Notes: generated from the sequence alone by a model not told the origin. DNA of 64,000 nucleotides from an uncultured Vampirovibrio sp. (GCA_910584405.1 CAJUAL010000001.1:310001-374000); one strand, 5' to 3'; counted from the first letter of the stretch, positions 17,139 to 25,213 are shown. Numbers and translations: made by a program.

Positions 17139-18500
17139 TTAGTTATTAAGGCTGTGTATAGGTGCAGGGATTCTGCCGCCTCTTTGTACAAATGTTGTTG
17201 ATGATAATCCGTTAACAGGCATAATCGGAGCTTCGCCTAAAAGTCCGCCGTAAGAGATTCTGTCACCTACTGTTTTTCCTGCTGCCGGTATAATTCTTAC
17301 TGCTGTTGTTTTCTTATTAATCATTCCGATGGCCATTTCATCTGCAATAATTCCTGCAATTGTGTCTGTCGGGGTATCTCCCGGAATTGCAATCATATCA
17401 AGTCCTACAGAACAAACAGATGTCATAGCTTCAAGTTTACTGAATGTTAAATAACCGTTTTCGGCGGCTTCAATCATACCTGCATCTTCCGATACCGGAA
17501 TAAATGCGCCTGATAAACCTCCTACATGAGAGCTTGCCATAATTCCGCCCTTTTTCACAGCATCATTAAGCATTGCAAGGGCAGCTGTTGTTCCGTGGGC
17601 TCCGGCATGTTCTAAGCCCATTGCCTGAAAAATCCCAGCAACACTGTCTCCTTGAGCAGGGGTTGGTGCTAACGATAAATCTATTACTCCGAACGGAATA
17701 TCAAGTTTTTTTGCTAATTTTCTTCCTACAAGTTCGCCTGTAGATGTTATTTTAAATGCGATTTCTTTAATTTTGTTTGCAAGTTCGCTCATATCAGCAT
17801 CTTTTGGTAATGCTTCAACCGCTGCTCTTACAACACCCGGGCCGGAAACTCCGACATTTAGCGCGCATTCTGGTTCGCCCATTCCGCAAAAAGCTCCTGC
17901 CATAAACGGGTTATCTCCCGGAACGTTACAAAATACAACAAGCTTTGCAGCTCCGATTCCGTCGCGGTCTTTGGTTAATTCTGCTGCTTTTTTTATAACT
18001 TCTGACATCTTTAAAACCGCATCCATATTGATTCCGGCTTTTGATGTTGCTAAATTAACTGATGAACAAATATATTCGGTTTTTGCCATAGCTTCAGGGA
18101 TACTTTCTATTAAAAGCTTATCACCTTTTGTACATCCTTTTTCAACTAAAGCCGAAAATCCTCCGACAAAGTTAACTCCGACTTCTTTTGCCGCCTTATC
18201 AAGAGTTTTGGCAATTCGTACGTAATCAGGGTTTTTGCAGGCTTCTCCGATAAATGAAATCGGGGTTACTGCAATACGTTTGTTTATAATCGGAATTGAA
18301 TACTCATCAGCAAGTTCATCTGCGTATTCAACAAGATGCTTTGCGTACTTTTTAATTTTGTTATAAATGTTATCGCATAAGATGTCGATGTCTTCCGATA
18401 TACAATCTCTAAGGCTCAGGGCAAGTGTTACAGTCCTGATATCAAGATTGTAAAGCTTTATCATATTTATTGTTTCTAAAATATTATTTGTATCTATCAT
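17139..18500 (-). CDS. UPF0210/PFL-family protein
   Basis: This 453-residue protein belongs to the UPF0210 (DUF711) family, which is related in sequence to pyruvate formate-lyase-like proteins but has no established reaction. Family features include DIRTVTLALSLRDC, GGFSALVEKG, the glycine-rich CGMGEPECALNVGVSGPGV and GGRIPAPIHSLNN at the C-terminus. Length matches the family. In other bacteria an ACT-domain partner often precedes it; none is present here. Its start overlaps the stop of the OmpA-like motor gene by 4 bases, so it is translated with that pair. Confidence 0.88.
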   Translation of the reverse strand: MIDTNNILETINMIKLYNLDIRTVTLALSLRDCISEDIDILCDNIYNKIKKYAKHLVEYADELADEYSIPIINKRIAVTPISFIGEACKNPDYVRIAKTLDKAAKEVGVNFVGGFSALVEKGCTKGDKLLIESIPEAMAKTEYICSSVNLATSKAGINMDAVLKMSEVIKKAAELTKDRDGIGAAKLVVFCNVPGDNPFMAGAFCGMGEPECALNVGVSGPGVVRAAVEALPKDADMSELANKIKEIAFKITSTGELVGRKLAKKLDIPFGVIDLSLAPTPAQGDSVAGIFQAMGLEHAGAHGTTAALAMLNDAVKKGGIMASSHVGGLSGAFIPVSEDAGMIEAAENGYLTFSKLEAMTSVCSVGLDMIAIPGDTPTDTIAGIIADEMAIGMINKKTTAVRIIPAAGKTVGDRISYGGLLGEAPIMPVNGLSSTTFVQRGGRIPAPIHSLNN

Positions 18501-19189
18501 TTTTTTAGTCCCAGTGCTGTTGAAACATTCCAGTCTTTAACTTTTAGTTTTAACTCAACCCGTCTGCTCTTTGCGTAATCTTCGTTTCCTTGTTCGTTAA
18601 GTACGGGTTCATTGAAGCTTTTACCTTCTACAACGACAATTTTTCTGAATTGGTCAGCATACTTTTTATCGTAATTTGTTTTGAAAATGTACTCGGCAAC
18701 TGCATTTGCACGTTTTAAGCTCAAGTCCATATTCTTTAAAAATTGTTCATCTTTTGAGGTAATTCCCGCAAATGTTTGAGAATCGGTATGTCCTTGTATT
18801 ATTATATGCTGAATTTGATTTGACAATTCCTTATCTGCAAAAATTGAATTTATGTAAATAGGAGCAAGTTTATCAAGCAGCTTTTTCCCCTTTGCTGACA
18901 GTACATAGCTGTTAAGCTCAAATAATTCCACATCTGCAATTTTTAAGTCCCCGCTCATTTTATCAATATCAACATCGATGTCTGCTTTTTGAAGTTCTTC
19001 TCCTATTTTTTGTGAAACTTCCATTTGAACTTGCTGCTGCTGGATATTTTGTTGAGAGAACCCTGTCATAGCAAGCACAAACAGGGTTATAAAGATAATA
19101 GCCAGACCCAATAAAAGGTCTGCCATTGTTACCCAGAAAATGTTTTCTTCTGCTCCGCTATTCTGTTGTCCTCTGAATCTTATTGCCAT
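18497..19189 (-). CDS. MotB/ZorB-like OmpA-domain membrane protein
   Basis: The 230-residue protein has one transmembrane helix (about 18-40; FWVTMADLLLGLAIIFITLF) with an Asp (Asp24) placed like the proton-carrying Asp of MotB, a helical plug/linker (45-85) and an OmpA-like peptidoglycan-binding domain (about 95-225; IIQGHTDSQTFAG, LSLKRANAVAEYIF, YAKSRRVELKL). It resembles the stator subunit of 5:2 ion-driven motors and ZorB of Zorya. It lies 9 bases after the channel subunit gene and overlaps UPF0210 by 4 bases. No flagellar or Zorya effector gene is nearby. Confidence 0.8.
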   Translation of the reverse strand: MAIRFRGQQNSGAEENIFWVTMADLLLGLAIIFITLFVLAMTGFSQQNIQQQQVQMEVSQKIGEELQKADIDVDIDKMSGDLKIADVELFELNSYVLSAKGKKLLDKLAPIYINSIFADKELSNQIQHIIIQGHTDSQTFAGITSKDEQFLKNMDLSLKRANAVAEYIFKTNYDKKYADQFRKIVVVEGKSFNEPVLNEQGNEDYAKSRRVELKLKVKDWNVSTALGLKK

Positions 19190-19198
19190 TTCTCCTCT

Positions 19199-20104
19199 TT
19201 AGAATAACTCGTCTACAACATCTGACTTACTGTTGCTAACGGATTCTTTTAGTTGTTTATTTAATTGGTTAAGTCCGAAAATTAAGTTTTCAAGATATGG
19301 AACCAAATTTGCTGATGTACTTGCGTTGAATGCTGTTTTAAATTGGTTAGGAATTTCTGAAATTAAGTTTGCGGTTGTGTTGTTTTGAAGTTTTGATTCT
19401 CTCAATAGTTCGTACAGGAATTTTTCTGCTGATATACTTGCAAACAGGTTTCCTATAATTTCTTGAATTTTATTTAAAGGTGATTTACACATTTTGTTAT
19501 ATAAAATTCTTTCAATCATCAAATAAATTAATGAAGAACCTACCGCAATAACTGATACTAACGCTGCAGTCTGCATACTTGTCATAAAATTTGAAACTGA
19601 AGCGATAGTTTTTTCCTGAGTAGAAAAATCGATTCTGCCAAAAGCTATTGCAATATTTAAAAACGTAAACAACGGTCCAAAACCTGTTAAAACAGTCGGA
19701 ATTGTTTGTATCATTTTGAAGTTAAATTTTGATGTGATAAGTGTTTCTTCGTTAAAGAAGTATAAAGGATCGGTTGTTGTTTGAATATTTTGAACGGTTG
19801 ATGATATATTTTGATATTGAACTTCTTTCGAACCTTGTTTAACCGCAATTGATTCTGAGAAAACAAGAGTGTTTCTAAATTCTGACCAAATGGTAGAAAC
19901 ATAAGGGTTATTTCTCATCCATTCGTCAATTTCTTTGAATCTGAAATTCAAGTCGTTTTTCTTGAAGTTCTTCATAAAGTTAATTAATATACTTAGGTTT
20001 TTACAAGCATAAACATACTTAGAAAAACAATATATTGTAGAGATTACAAAAACAGTAATTACTATCAGTATAGGTATATCAGTAAAGTGTTTTAAAAAAT
20101 CCAT
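19199..20104 (-). CDS. MotA/ZorA-like membrane channel subunit
   Basis: The 301-residue protein has three apparent membrane helices: residues 10-30, about 138-162 (IPTVLTGFGPLFTFLNIAIAF) and about 185-205 (LVSVIAVGSSLIYLMIERIL). The stretch FFNEETLI...IPTVLTGFGPLFTF matches the pattern I know from ZorA (FF-x(n)-iPxxLtGlGxLgTF) better than flagellar MotA. The long cytoplasmic coiled-coil tail of defence ZorA (total ~700 residues) is absent: only about 90 residues follow the last helix. Together with the next gene it probably forms an ion-driven 5:2 motor anchored to peptidoglycan, with unknown cargo. Confidence 0.72.
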   Translation of the reverse strand: MDFLKHFTDIPILIVITVFVISTIYCFSKYVYACKNLSILINFMKNFKKNDLNFRFKEIDEWMRNNPYVSTIWSEFRNTLVFSESIAVKQGSKEVQYQNISSTVQNIQTTTDPLYFFNEETLITSKFNFKMIQTIPTVLTGFGPLFTFLNIAIAFGRIDFSTQEKTIASVSNFMTSMQTAALVSVIAVGSSLIYLMIERILYNKMCKSPLNKIQEIIGNLFASISAEKFLYELLRESKLQNNTTANLISEIPNQFKTAFNASTSANLVPYLENLIFGLNQLNKQLKESVSNSKSDVVDELF

Positions 20105-20163
20105 AAAAATTCACCGCTCCTCAGCATAAATTCTAGCATATCCACCGAATTTTGGCAAATTAT

Positions 20164-20826
20164 TTATTTTAAAATAAATTCTAAACCGCTGTGAAGATAT
20201 TTACCTATAAGAATTAATAAAAAGCTTGCAATAATGTCATAGACGATTTTTAACCCGCTTTGGGCAGCAATCCAACCGCCTATAAAATCTGCTCCTGCAT
20301 GTTTAAGTAATGCAAGGATTATCATATATAAAATTCCGATTATGTGAATTGTTAAAACTCCTGTAAAAGCAGCTCCAAGCATTCTTGAAAAAGTATATTT
20401 TTTTAACAAAAGCCCTGCAAAAACTACTGCGGGAATATAAGCTAAAATATATCCGAATCCGTATTCAAAAATATATTTGATTCCGCCGCCAAGTCCGAAA
20501 ACAGGAACAAAAAACAATCCTGCCAAAATGTATAAAATTACACTTGTAAGTGCCATTTTTCTTCCTAATACCGCACAAACAAACATAACAACAGGAATTT
20601 GCGGGATTAAGTGAAATCCGAATACAAAATCGTCAAATGTCGGATTTTTAATCGAGAAAATACTTATTGGTAAGATAAAATGTTTTATATTAAGGTCGAT
20701 AAATGACGCTGCTGCAATTAAAAGTGTACAAAAAGCCACAATAACAAAATTCAACATAGGAATCTTGATTCGTCTTTGATTTTTATCAAGCCTTTTCATC
20801 TTTGGTATGAGAACTTCTTGCGTCAT
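20164..20826 (-). CDS. bioY: BioY-family biotin transporter (substrate-binding subunit)
   Basis: The 220-residue integral membrane protein has about six hydrophobic helices. The BioY pattern is visible: HLIPQIPVVMFVCAVLGRKMALTS, then LYILAGLFFVPVFGLGGG and YGFGYILAYIPAVVFAGLL. BioY is the S component of an ECF-type importer that captures biotin. No ECF ATPase or T component is beside it, as for many shared-module systems. The start overlaps the stop of rimI by 4 bases, so the two genes are coupled. Confidence 0.8.
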   Translation of the reverse strand: MTQEVLIPKMKRLDKNQRRIKIPMLNFVIVAFCTLLIAAASFIDLNIKHFILPISIFSIKNPTFDDFVFGFHLIPQIPVVMFVCAVLGRKMALTSVILYILAGLFFVPVFGLGGGIKYIFEYGFGYILAYIPAVVFAGLLLKKYTFSRMLGAAFTGVLTIHIIGILYMIILALLKHAGADFIGGWIAAQSGLKIVYDIIASFLLILIGKYLHSGLEFILK

Positions 20827-21356
20827 TTTATTATAATTTTCTCCTCAAGAGTCTTGATTATATTCTCATAATTATTCTTAAATTCGTCAAAGAAGATGTT
20901 TTTAGTCCACATAATAAGTGCATCTTCATTATTGTTTTGATAATATTTTTTTCTTGTTCCAAATGATGTGAACCCGTATTTTGAATAAAGTCCGATTGCT
21001 GCAGAGTTACTTACACGAACCTCAAGTGTTATATATTTAATTTTTTCTTTATAACAATCATCGATTATTCTTTTTAAAAGTGCTTGCCCGTAATGTTTTC
21101 TTCTATAATTTGGTGCAATAGCAATTGTTGTAATATGAGCCTCGTCTAAAATGTGCCAGCAACCTGCATAACCCGCAAGTACTCCGTCAGGGGTATGTAA
21201 TGTGTAATACCTTGCAAGTTCGTTATTAATCTCGTTTAGAAATGAATCTTTTGACCAATGATGATCGCCGTAAGCTGATTCTTCAATCTTTATAACTCCG
21301 TCAACATCATCTGCGCTCATCTTATTTATTATTACAGTTTCAAGATTTGTTTGCAT
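20823..21356 (-). CDS. rimI: ribosomal-protein-alanine N-acetyltransferase-like GNAT
   Basis: The 177-residue GNAT-fold enzyme probably acetylates the N-terminal Ala of ribosomal protein S18. Characteristic segments are MSADDVDGVIKIEESAY at the start, TIAIAPNYRRKHYGQALL (acetyl-CoA loop), LEVRVSNSAAIGLYSKYGF and RKKYYQNNNEDALIM, the RimI C-terminal pattern. It is about 25 residues longer at the C-terminus than E. coli RimI. It is the first gene of the minus-strand run toward bioY. Confidence 0.88.
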   Translation of the reverse strand: MQTNLETVIINKMSADDVDGVIKIEESAYGDHHWSKDSFLNEINNELARYYTLHTPDGVLAGYAGCWHILDEAHITTIAIAPNYRRKHYGQALLKRIIDDCYKEKIKYITLEVRVSNSAAIGLYSKYGFTSFGTRKKYYQNNNEDALIMWTKNIFFDEFKNNYENIIKTLEEKIIIK

Positions 21357-21407
21357 AAGTTTATGTTAGCACGAGATTTGTGCGTGTGCAAGTTTGTTGA
21401 AATAAGG

Positions 21408-21638
21408 TTAATTTTCGATAAATGCCAGCTTAAAATCTAAAACTTGGCAGATATATCCCATTTCGTATAATTTAAGCTTGTTTTGCGTTAATCGGTAATT
21501 TAAGTTCTGAGGAGAATAGTATTTACCTGAAACTTCTGTTAGTTTTTCTGCAAGTTTTTTCATTGTCCAAGCTTTTTTGGAAAGCATTATTTTGACTTCT
21601 TTTTTTGAATCAATTTTTTGAAAATTATTAGATTGCAT
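21408..21638 (-). CDS. small helix-turn-helix protein next to pilin gene
   Basis: The 76-residue protein has a predicted HTH: MLSKKAWTMKKLAEKLTEV (helices 1-2) and YYSPQNLNYRLTQNKLKLYE (recognition helix region), like short phage/XRE-type DNA-binding proteins. The first 17 residues (MQSNNFQKIDSKKEVKI) may not be translated; Met18 is an alternative start. It is divergent from the pilin-like gene at 21758, with 119 bases between them that hold a promoter and three phased repeats. The same divergent HTH-pilin arrangement occurs four more times in the window. Confidence 0.65.
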   Translation of the reverse strand: MQSNNFQKIDSKKEVKIMLSKKAWTMKKLAEKLTEVSGKYYSPQNLNYRLTQNKLKLYEMGYICQVLDFKLAFIEN

Positions 21639-21673
21639 AACAAGTAAATTATATATTTAATATTTTCCGGCGT

Positions 21674-21730
21674 TTGACAAATAAAAGAATTGTTGCAATA
21701 ATAAAAGTATTACTTTATAAATAAAAGTAT
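21674..21730 (+). promoter_or_regulatory. Promoter with three 20-bp-phased ATAAAAG repeats
   Basis: A TTGACA at 21674-21679 is 17 bases from AATAAT (21697-21702). ATAAAAG occurs at 21681, 21701 and 21721, exactly 20 bases apart, the last two as ATAAAAGTAT. One copy is in the promoter spacer, one at the -10 and one downstream, as expected for an operator array bound on one face of the DNA, presumably by the adjacent HTH protein. Confidence 0.6.
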
Positions 21731-21757
21731 TTTGTTACAAATTTAAAGGGGCGAGTA

Positions 21758-22492
21758 TTGGTTAAGCTGAAGTTTTTTGGGTTTACATTGGCAGAAGTTC
21801 TGATTACTCTCGGGATAGTTGGTGTAGTTGCTGCAATGACTATACCTTCTTTATTGACGCGTATTGAAGAGAAAGTTTTGATTAATAAGTTGTTGGAAGT
21901 CAATTCTCAACTGGTTGAAGCTTCAAGGTTGATGATAGATGAGTATGGTCTTGTTAATACTTATAGTGAAGACGAGATTGAGCGCAGAGATTTGTTTTTT
22001 GAAAATTTGTCGAGACATTTAAAATTATCTAAATGTACTTGGAAGACCTGCATGAATCATCCTTATATCCCTGCGCATGATTATAAAGGTTCTTCTCCCG
22101 GTTGGCGTTTTTATAATGATGCTTTTTATTTGCCAAATGGAGCTTTAATTTTTTATACTGCTACATTTAACGAACCTTGTAATATTTCTAAAGATGCTTC
22201 AAGGGGAAGCGGAAGTTGTGGATTCTTTTTTGTAGATGTGAACGGTCGTCAAAAACCAAATACTTTTGGTGTTGATACTTTTAAATTTCAAGTATATCCT
22301 GATGGAATTGTAGCGGCTGGAGGTCCGAAATATAATTACTGGGCGAATGCATTTTATGAATGTTTGCGAGGGGCAGCTGGTGATTATCGCCAATCGGCTT
22401 GTTGTACGGGTTGGGTAATTAAAAATAAAAATATGGATTACAGAAGATGTCAGGATTTATCTTGGACAGGAAAAACAAGATGTACCAAGTAG
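21758..22492 (+). CDS. type IV pilin-like/pseudopilin protein, NMDY subfamily
   Basis: The 244-residue protein has a short leader and prepilin site MVKLKFFG|FTLAEVLITLGI (Gly at -1, Phe +1, Glu +5) followed by one hydrophobic helix. The globular domain has the shared FFVDVNGRQKPNTFGVDTF and ends in NKNMDYRRCQDLSWTGKTRC. The paralogues at 49293 and 40924 share this C-terminal NMDYxxC...LSWxGxxxC pattern, whose two Cys may form a disulfide. The start codon is TTG at 21758, preceded by AAAGGGG. It is divergent from the small HTH gene at 21408. Confidence 0.85.
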   Translation: MVKLKFFGFTLAEVLITLGIVGVVAAMTIPSLLTRIEEKVLINKLLEVNSQLVEASRLMIDEYGLVNTYSEDEIERRDLFFENLSRHLKLSKCTWKTCMNHPYIPAHDYKGSSPGWRFYNDAFYLPNGALIFYTATFNEPCNISKDASRGSGSCGFFFVDVNGRQKPNTFGVDTFKFQVYPDGIVAAGGPKYNYWANAFYECLRGAAGDYRQSACCTGWVIKNKNMDYRRCQDLSWTGKTRCTK

Positions 22493-22772
22493 AAAATTTT
22501 AGCATATAGATGCAATTGTTTAATTAATATTTTGCATATTAGAAAACTTAATAAAAATTTACAAACATGTAAAAATACAGAATTTGAAGGAGTTTTTGTC
22601 AAAGGTATTGCTCGCAGGTTGTGTTGTATTTTTATAAAAACAACAATAAAAACAATTGTTAAAAAAGCTTAAAACCCAATAAAAACTGCTTGCAAACAAA
22701 TATTTTGCAAGTAAGATTAAAATAGGTTCCCCATGCGAGAATCTGTTTACAAAGCCGAAAAAGAGGAAAATA
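22493..22772 (+). promoter_or_regulatory. AT-rich leader of the infA ribosomal operon with hairpin
   Basis: No credible gene lies in these 280 bases. A perfect 8-bp inverted repeat, CTTGCAAA (22689-22696) and TTTGCAAG (22704-22711), sits about 60 bases before infA and could be an attenuator or leader hairpin. A GAGG ribosome binding site lies just before the infA ATG. The open frame on the opposite strand is antisense to infA and its leader and shows no domain. Confidence 0.4.
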
Positions 22773-22988
22773 ATGGCAAAAGACGTAATAGAACTAGAAG
22801 GTACGATTATAGAATCCATGCCTAACGCGATGTTCAGAGTTAAATTGGAAAACGACCATGAAATTCTGGCACACATTTCAGGCAAAATCAGAAAGAATTT
22901 TATAAGAATTCTTCCCGGTGATAAGGTAAAAGTCGAAATGACACCATATGACTTAACAAGAGGCAGAATCACCTTCAGATTAAAGTAA
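22773..22988 (+). CDS. infA: translation initiation factor IF-1
   Basis: The 71-residue OB-fold protein binds the ribosomal A site during initiation. It reads MAKDVIELEGTIIESMPNAM at the start and ends in DKVKVEMTPYDLTRGRITFR, both nearly invariant in bacterial IF-1. It opens the ribosomal operon: infA, rpmJ, rpsM, rpsK, rpsD, rpoA, rplQ, truA, rplM, rpsI. Confidence 0.97.
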   Translation: MAKDVIELEGTIIESMPNAMFRVKLENDHEILAHISGKIRKNFIRILPGDKVKVEMTPYDLTRGRITFRLK

Positions 22989-23035
22989 TTACACTACAAA
23001 ATCTCACGTACAAATATTTTATAAAGGAAAAAACA

Positions 23036-23149
23036 ATGAAAGTAAGATCATCAGTAAAAAAAATGTGCGACAAATGCAAATGTATTAAAAGAAAAGGCAG
23101 AATTGCCGTAATTTGCGAAAACCCTAAGCACAAACAAAGACAAGGTTAG
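23036..23149 (+). CDS. rpmJ: 50S ribosomal protein L36
   Basis: This is a 37-residue gene, below usual length cutoffs. It reads MKVRSSVKKMCDKCKCIKRK and ends in CENPKHKQRQG, with the CxxC...C...H zinc site of the zinc-binding L36 form (C11, C14, C27, H32). An AAAGGA ribosome binding site precedes it. It lies between infA and rpsM, its normal position. Confidence 0.97.
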   Translation: MKVRSSVKKMCDKCKCIKRKGRIAVICENPKHKQRQG

Positions 23150-23150
23150 T

Positions 23151-23289
23151 CGCGAAGCCGGTGTGTAGTCCGGTGCAGATCTGCGATGAGCAGAGCTGGC
23201 AGGGACGAAACATTATGTGACCGCCGTTGTGACTGAAGCGGTAGCGAAAGGAACGAAGCAATCTATGATTGCACAGGCGGGATAAAGCG
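23151..23289 (+). repeat. family C repeat, copy 1 (after rpmJ)
   Basis: About 139 bases starting two bases after the rpmJ stop. The copy has GCCGGTGTG near the 5' end, ACGAAACATTATGTGACCGCC in the middle, a GCAATC...GATTGC hairpin and CACAGGCGGG at the 3' end. CCGCC and GGCGG can pair as a closing stem. Four other copies lie at 23776, 24351, 26789 and (reverse) 29751. Confidence 0.88.
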
Positions 23290-23409
23290 TAAAGAACCAA
23301 AATCAAACAGTCTGAGTCAAAGACTTAAAACAATGACTGGTGAGGAAGTATTTAAGCCTCATACCCAAAAAAATCTAACAACCAAAGCCAAGAAAAGGAG
23401 AAAAGTAAA

Positions 23410-23775
23410 ATGGCAAGATTAGTAGGGGTAGATTTACCTCGTAACAAAAGAATGGAAGTTGCATTAACTTACATTTTCGGTATAGGACCAACAAGAGCTA
23501 AGAAAATCTTAGCAGCAACAGGTATTTCACCTGATTTAAGAACAGACGATTTAACAGATGAAGATATTAAATTGCTTCGTAATGAATTATCTAATTATCA
23601 TATTGAAGGTGACTTAAGACGTGAAATCGCAATGAACATCAAACGTCTTCAAGAAATCGGATCATTCAGAGGGATGCGTCACAAACGTAAACTTCCATGC
23701 CGCGGACAAAGAACAAAAACAAACGCTAGAACTCAACGCGGTAAGAAAACAGGACCTGTTTCTAAGAAGAAGTAG
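23410..23775 (+). CDS. rpsM: 30S ribosomal protein S13
   Basis: The 121-residue protein has the S13 start MARLVGVDLPRNKRMEVALT, the helix-hairpin-helix YIFGIGPTRAKKIL and the basic tail RTKTNARTQRGKKTGPVSKK that reaches the tRNAs at the subunit head. An AAAAGGAG ribosome binding site precedes the ATG. A family C repeat separates it from rpmJ on one side and from rpsK on the other. Confidence 0.97.
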   Translation: MARLVGVDLPRNKRMEVALTYIFGIGPTRAKKILAATGISPDLRTDDLTDEDIKLLRNELSNYHIEGDLRREIAMNIKRLQEIGSFRGMRHKRKLPCRGQRTKTNARTQRGKKTGPVSKKK

Positions 23776-23908
23776 GCGCAGCCGGTGTGTAGTGCCGGTG
23801 TCGGTTCGCGAGAGCGAAACGAGCAGGGCACGAAACATTATGTGACCGCCGTTGTGACTGTAGCGGTAGCGAAAGGAACGAAGCAATCTTTGATTGCACA
23901 GGCGGAAT
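23776..23908 (+). repeat. family C repeat, copy 2 (between rpsM and rpsK)
   Basis: Starts at the rpsM stop. It shares GCCGGTGTGTAG, GAACGAAGCAATCTTTGATT and GCACAGGCGG with copy 1 and carries the TCGGTTCGCGAGAGCGAA stem shared with copy 4. It separates two genes that are normally within a few bases of each other. Confidence 0.88.
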
Positions 23909-23958
23909 AACAGGTATAAAGAAATAAAAACAAACGTAACAATATAAAGGAAATAGAA

Positions 23959-24345
23959 ATGGCAAGACCACAAAAAACTAAGAAAAAAGAAAAGAAAAAC
24001 GTATTGCAAGGGGTTGTACACATTCAGTCAACTTTCAACAATACTATAGTAACTTCTACAGATACTCAAGGTAATGCTATTGCTTGGGCAACAGCAGGTG
24101 CTTCAGGTTTCAAAGGAGCTAGAAAAGGAACTCCGTTTGCAGCTCAATCAGCAGCTGAAATGGTAGCTAAAAAATCAATCGATCAAGGTATGAAAAAAGT
24201 TGAAGTTCATATCAAAGGACCTGGTTCAGGTAGAGAAACTGCAATCAGAGCAATCCAAGCTGCAGGTTTAGAAATTACATTAATTAAAGATGTAACTCCT
24301 ATCCCTCACAACGGATGCCGTCCACCTAAGAAAAGACGTGTATAG
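23959..24345 (+). CDS. rpsK: 30S ribosomal protein S11
   Basis: The 128-residue platform protein has NVLQGVVHIQSTFNNTIVTS, the GASGFKGARKGTPFAAQ core, KGPGSGRETAIRAIQ and the C-terminus TPIPHNGCRPPKKRRV, all S11 hallmarks. The ribosome binding site is AAAGGA. It is followed 5 bases after the stop by a degraded family C repeat. Confidence 0.98.
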   Translation: MARPQKTKKKEKKNVLQGVVHIQSTFNNTIVTSTDTQGNAIAWATAGASGFKGARKGTPFAAQSAAEMVAKKSIDQGMKKVEVHIKGPGSGRETAIRAIQAAGLEITLIKDVTPIPHNGCRPPKKRRV

Positions 24346-24350
24346 TATAC

Positions 24351-24446
24351 GTAAGCCGGTGTTTAGTCCGGAGCGGATTTGTGAGGACGAAACATTATAT
24401 AACCGTCGTTGTGACTGACGCGTCAGCAAAAGAAACCAGGCGGGAA
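24351..24446 (+). repeat. family C repeat, copy 3, short and diverged
   Basis: About 96 bases with GCCGGTGTTTAGTCCGGAG, ACGAAACATTATATAACCG and CAGGCGGGA. The central GCAATC hairpin is missing, so this copy looks older or internally deleted. Confidence 0.8.
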
Positions 24447-24468
24447 AAGGCAGTTAATAAGTAGTATC

Positions 24469-24514
24469 GCGGGGGCTTGCGAATTAGTCCAAACGCAAAC
24501 CATAGATGCCCCGC
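24469..24514 (+). promoter_or_regulatory. Stem-loop in rpsD leader
   Basis: GCGGGG (24469-24474) can pair with CCCCGC (24509-24514), and inside it TTGCG (24477-24481) with CGCAA (24494-24498). The structure ends 26 bases before the rpsD ATG. S4 autoregulates its operon through leader RNA in other bacteria, so a translational control element is possible but unproven. Confidence 0.35.
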
Positions 24515-24540
24515 ACAAGAAAAAGGAGAAAATTTAAAAA

Positions 24541-25143
24541 ATGGCAAGATATACAGGACCAAATAATAAATTATTTAGAAATAAAAAAGTAAAAGATTTG
24601 TCAAACAGAAAATTAACATCTTCTATGAGACAAACAGCTTCAGGTCAACACGGTGCAGTTAGAAAAAAACTTTCTGAATACGCACTTCACTTGGCTGAAA
24701 AACAAAAAATCAGATTTACTTATTTAGTAAGCGAAAAACAATTCGTAAAATACTATAACGAAGCTGCTAGAAGAAAAGGCGTAACAGGTACAATCTTGTT
24801 ACAACTTCTTGAATCAAGATTAGACAACATCTTGTTCAGAGCAGGTTTCGGTATCACTCGTAAACAAACAAGACAAATTGTTAACCACGGTCACGTTCTT
24901 GTTAACGGTAAAAAAGTAGATATTCCGTCTTACTTAGTTAAAGCGGGTGATGTTGTTACAGTTAAATCAAAAAGCTCTAAATACTTAAATGATGTAATTG
25001 GAATGATCGATATGGCTTGTGCTCCGGCTTGGATGACAATCGATAAAGAAGCATTGAAGATTACATTTGACAGAATTCCTGAAAGAGAAGAATTAGATCC
25101 GGAAATCAAGGAACAACTTGTTATCGAATATTATTCTAAGTAG
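24541..25143 (+). CDS. rpsD: 30S ribosomal protein S4
   Basis: The 200-residue protein has the S4 N-terminal region (MARYTGPNNKLFRNK), the RNA-binding S4 domain with LESRLDNILFRAGFG and ARQIVNHGHVLVNGKKVDIP-like sequence, and EREELDPEIKEQLVIEYYSK at the end. The N-terminal zinc Cys cluster is absent (Cys-minus form). In many cyanobacteria rpsD is elsewhere; here it lies between rpsK and rpoA as in Proteobacteria and others. Confidence 0.97.
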   Translation: MARYTGPNNKLFRNKKVKDLSNRKLTSSMRQTASGQHGAVRKKLSEYALHLAEKQKIRFTYLVSEKQFVKYYNEAARRKGVTGTILLQLLESRLDNILFRAGFGITRKQTRQIVNHGHVLVNGKKVDIPSYLVKAGDVVTVKSKSSKYLNDVIGMIDMACAPAWMTIDKEALKITFDRIPEREELDPEIKEQLVIEYYSK

Positions 25144-25213
25144 GAATTGTAAGTAGTAAGCATTAGCTTATATAACTAGCAATTAAGTAGATTTTAACTA
25201 GGAGAATAAAAGA

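Noticed and set aside
18497..20104. A complete Zorya defence system
   Set aside because: Only ZorA/ZorB-like proteins are present; no ZorC, ZorD or ZorE-like gene and no other defence gene is adjacent, and the operon is housekeeping in character.
22559..22972. 137-codon open frame antisense to infA and its leader
   Set aside because: It overlaps the strongly supported infA on the other strand, shows no domain and has no convincing ribosome binding site.
23662..24023. Open frames on the minus strand across rpsM/rpsK and the repeat between them
   Set aside because: They are antisense to ribosomal genes and to a repeat; protein sequences are low-complexity Phe/Leu/Ser/Tyr-rich shadows.
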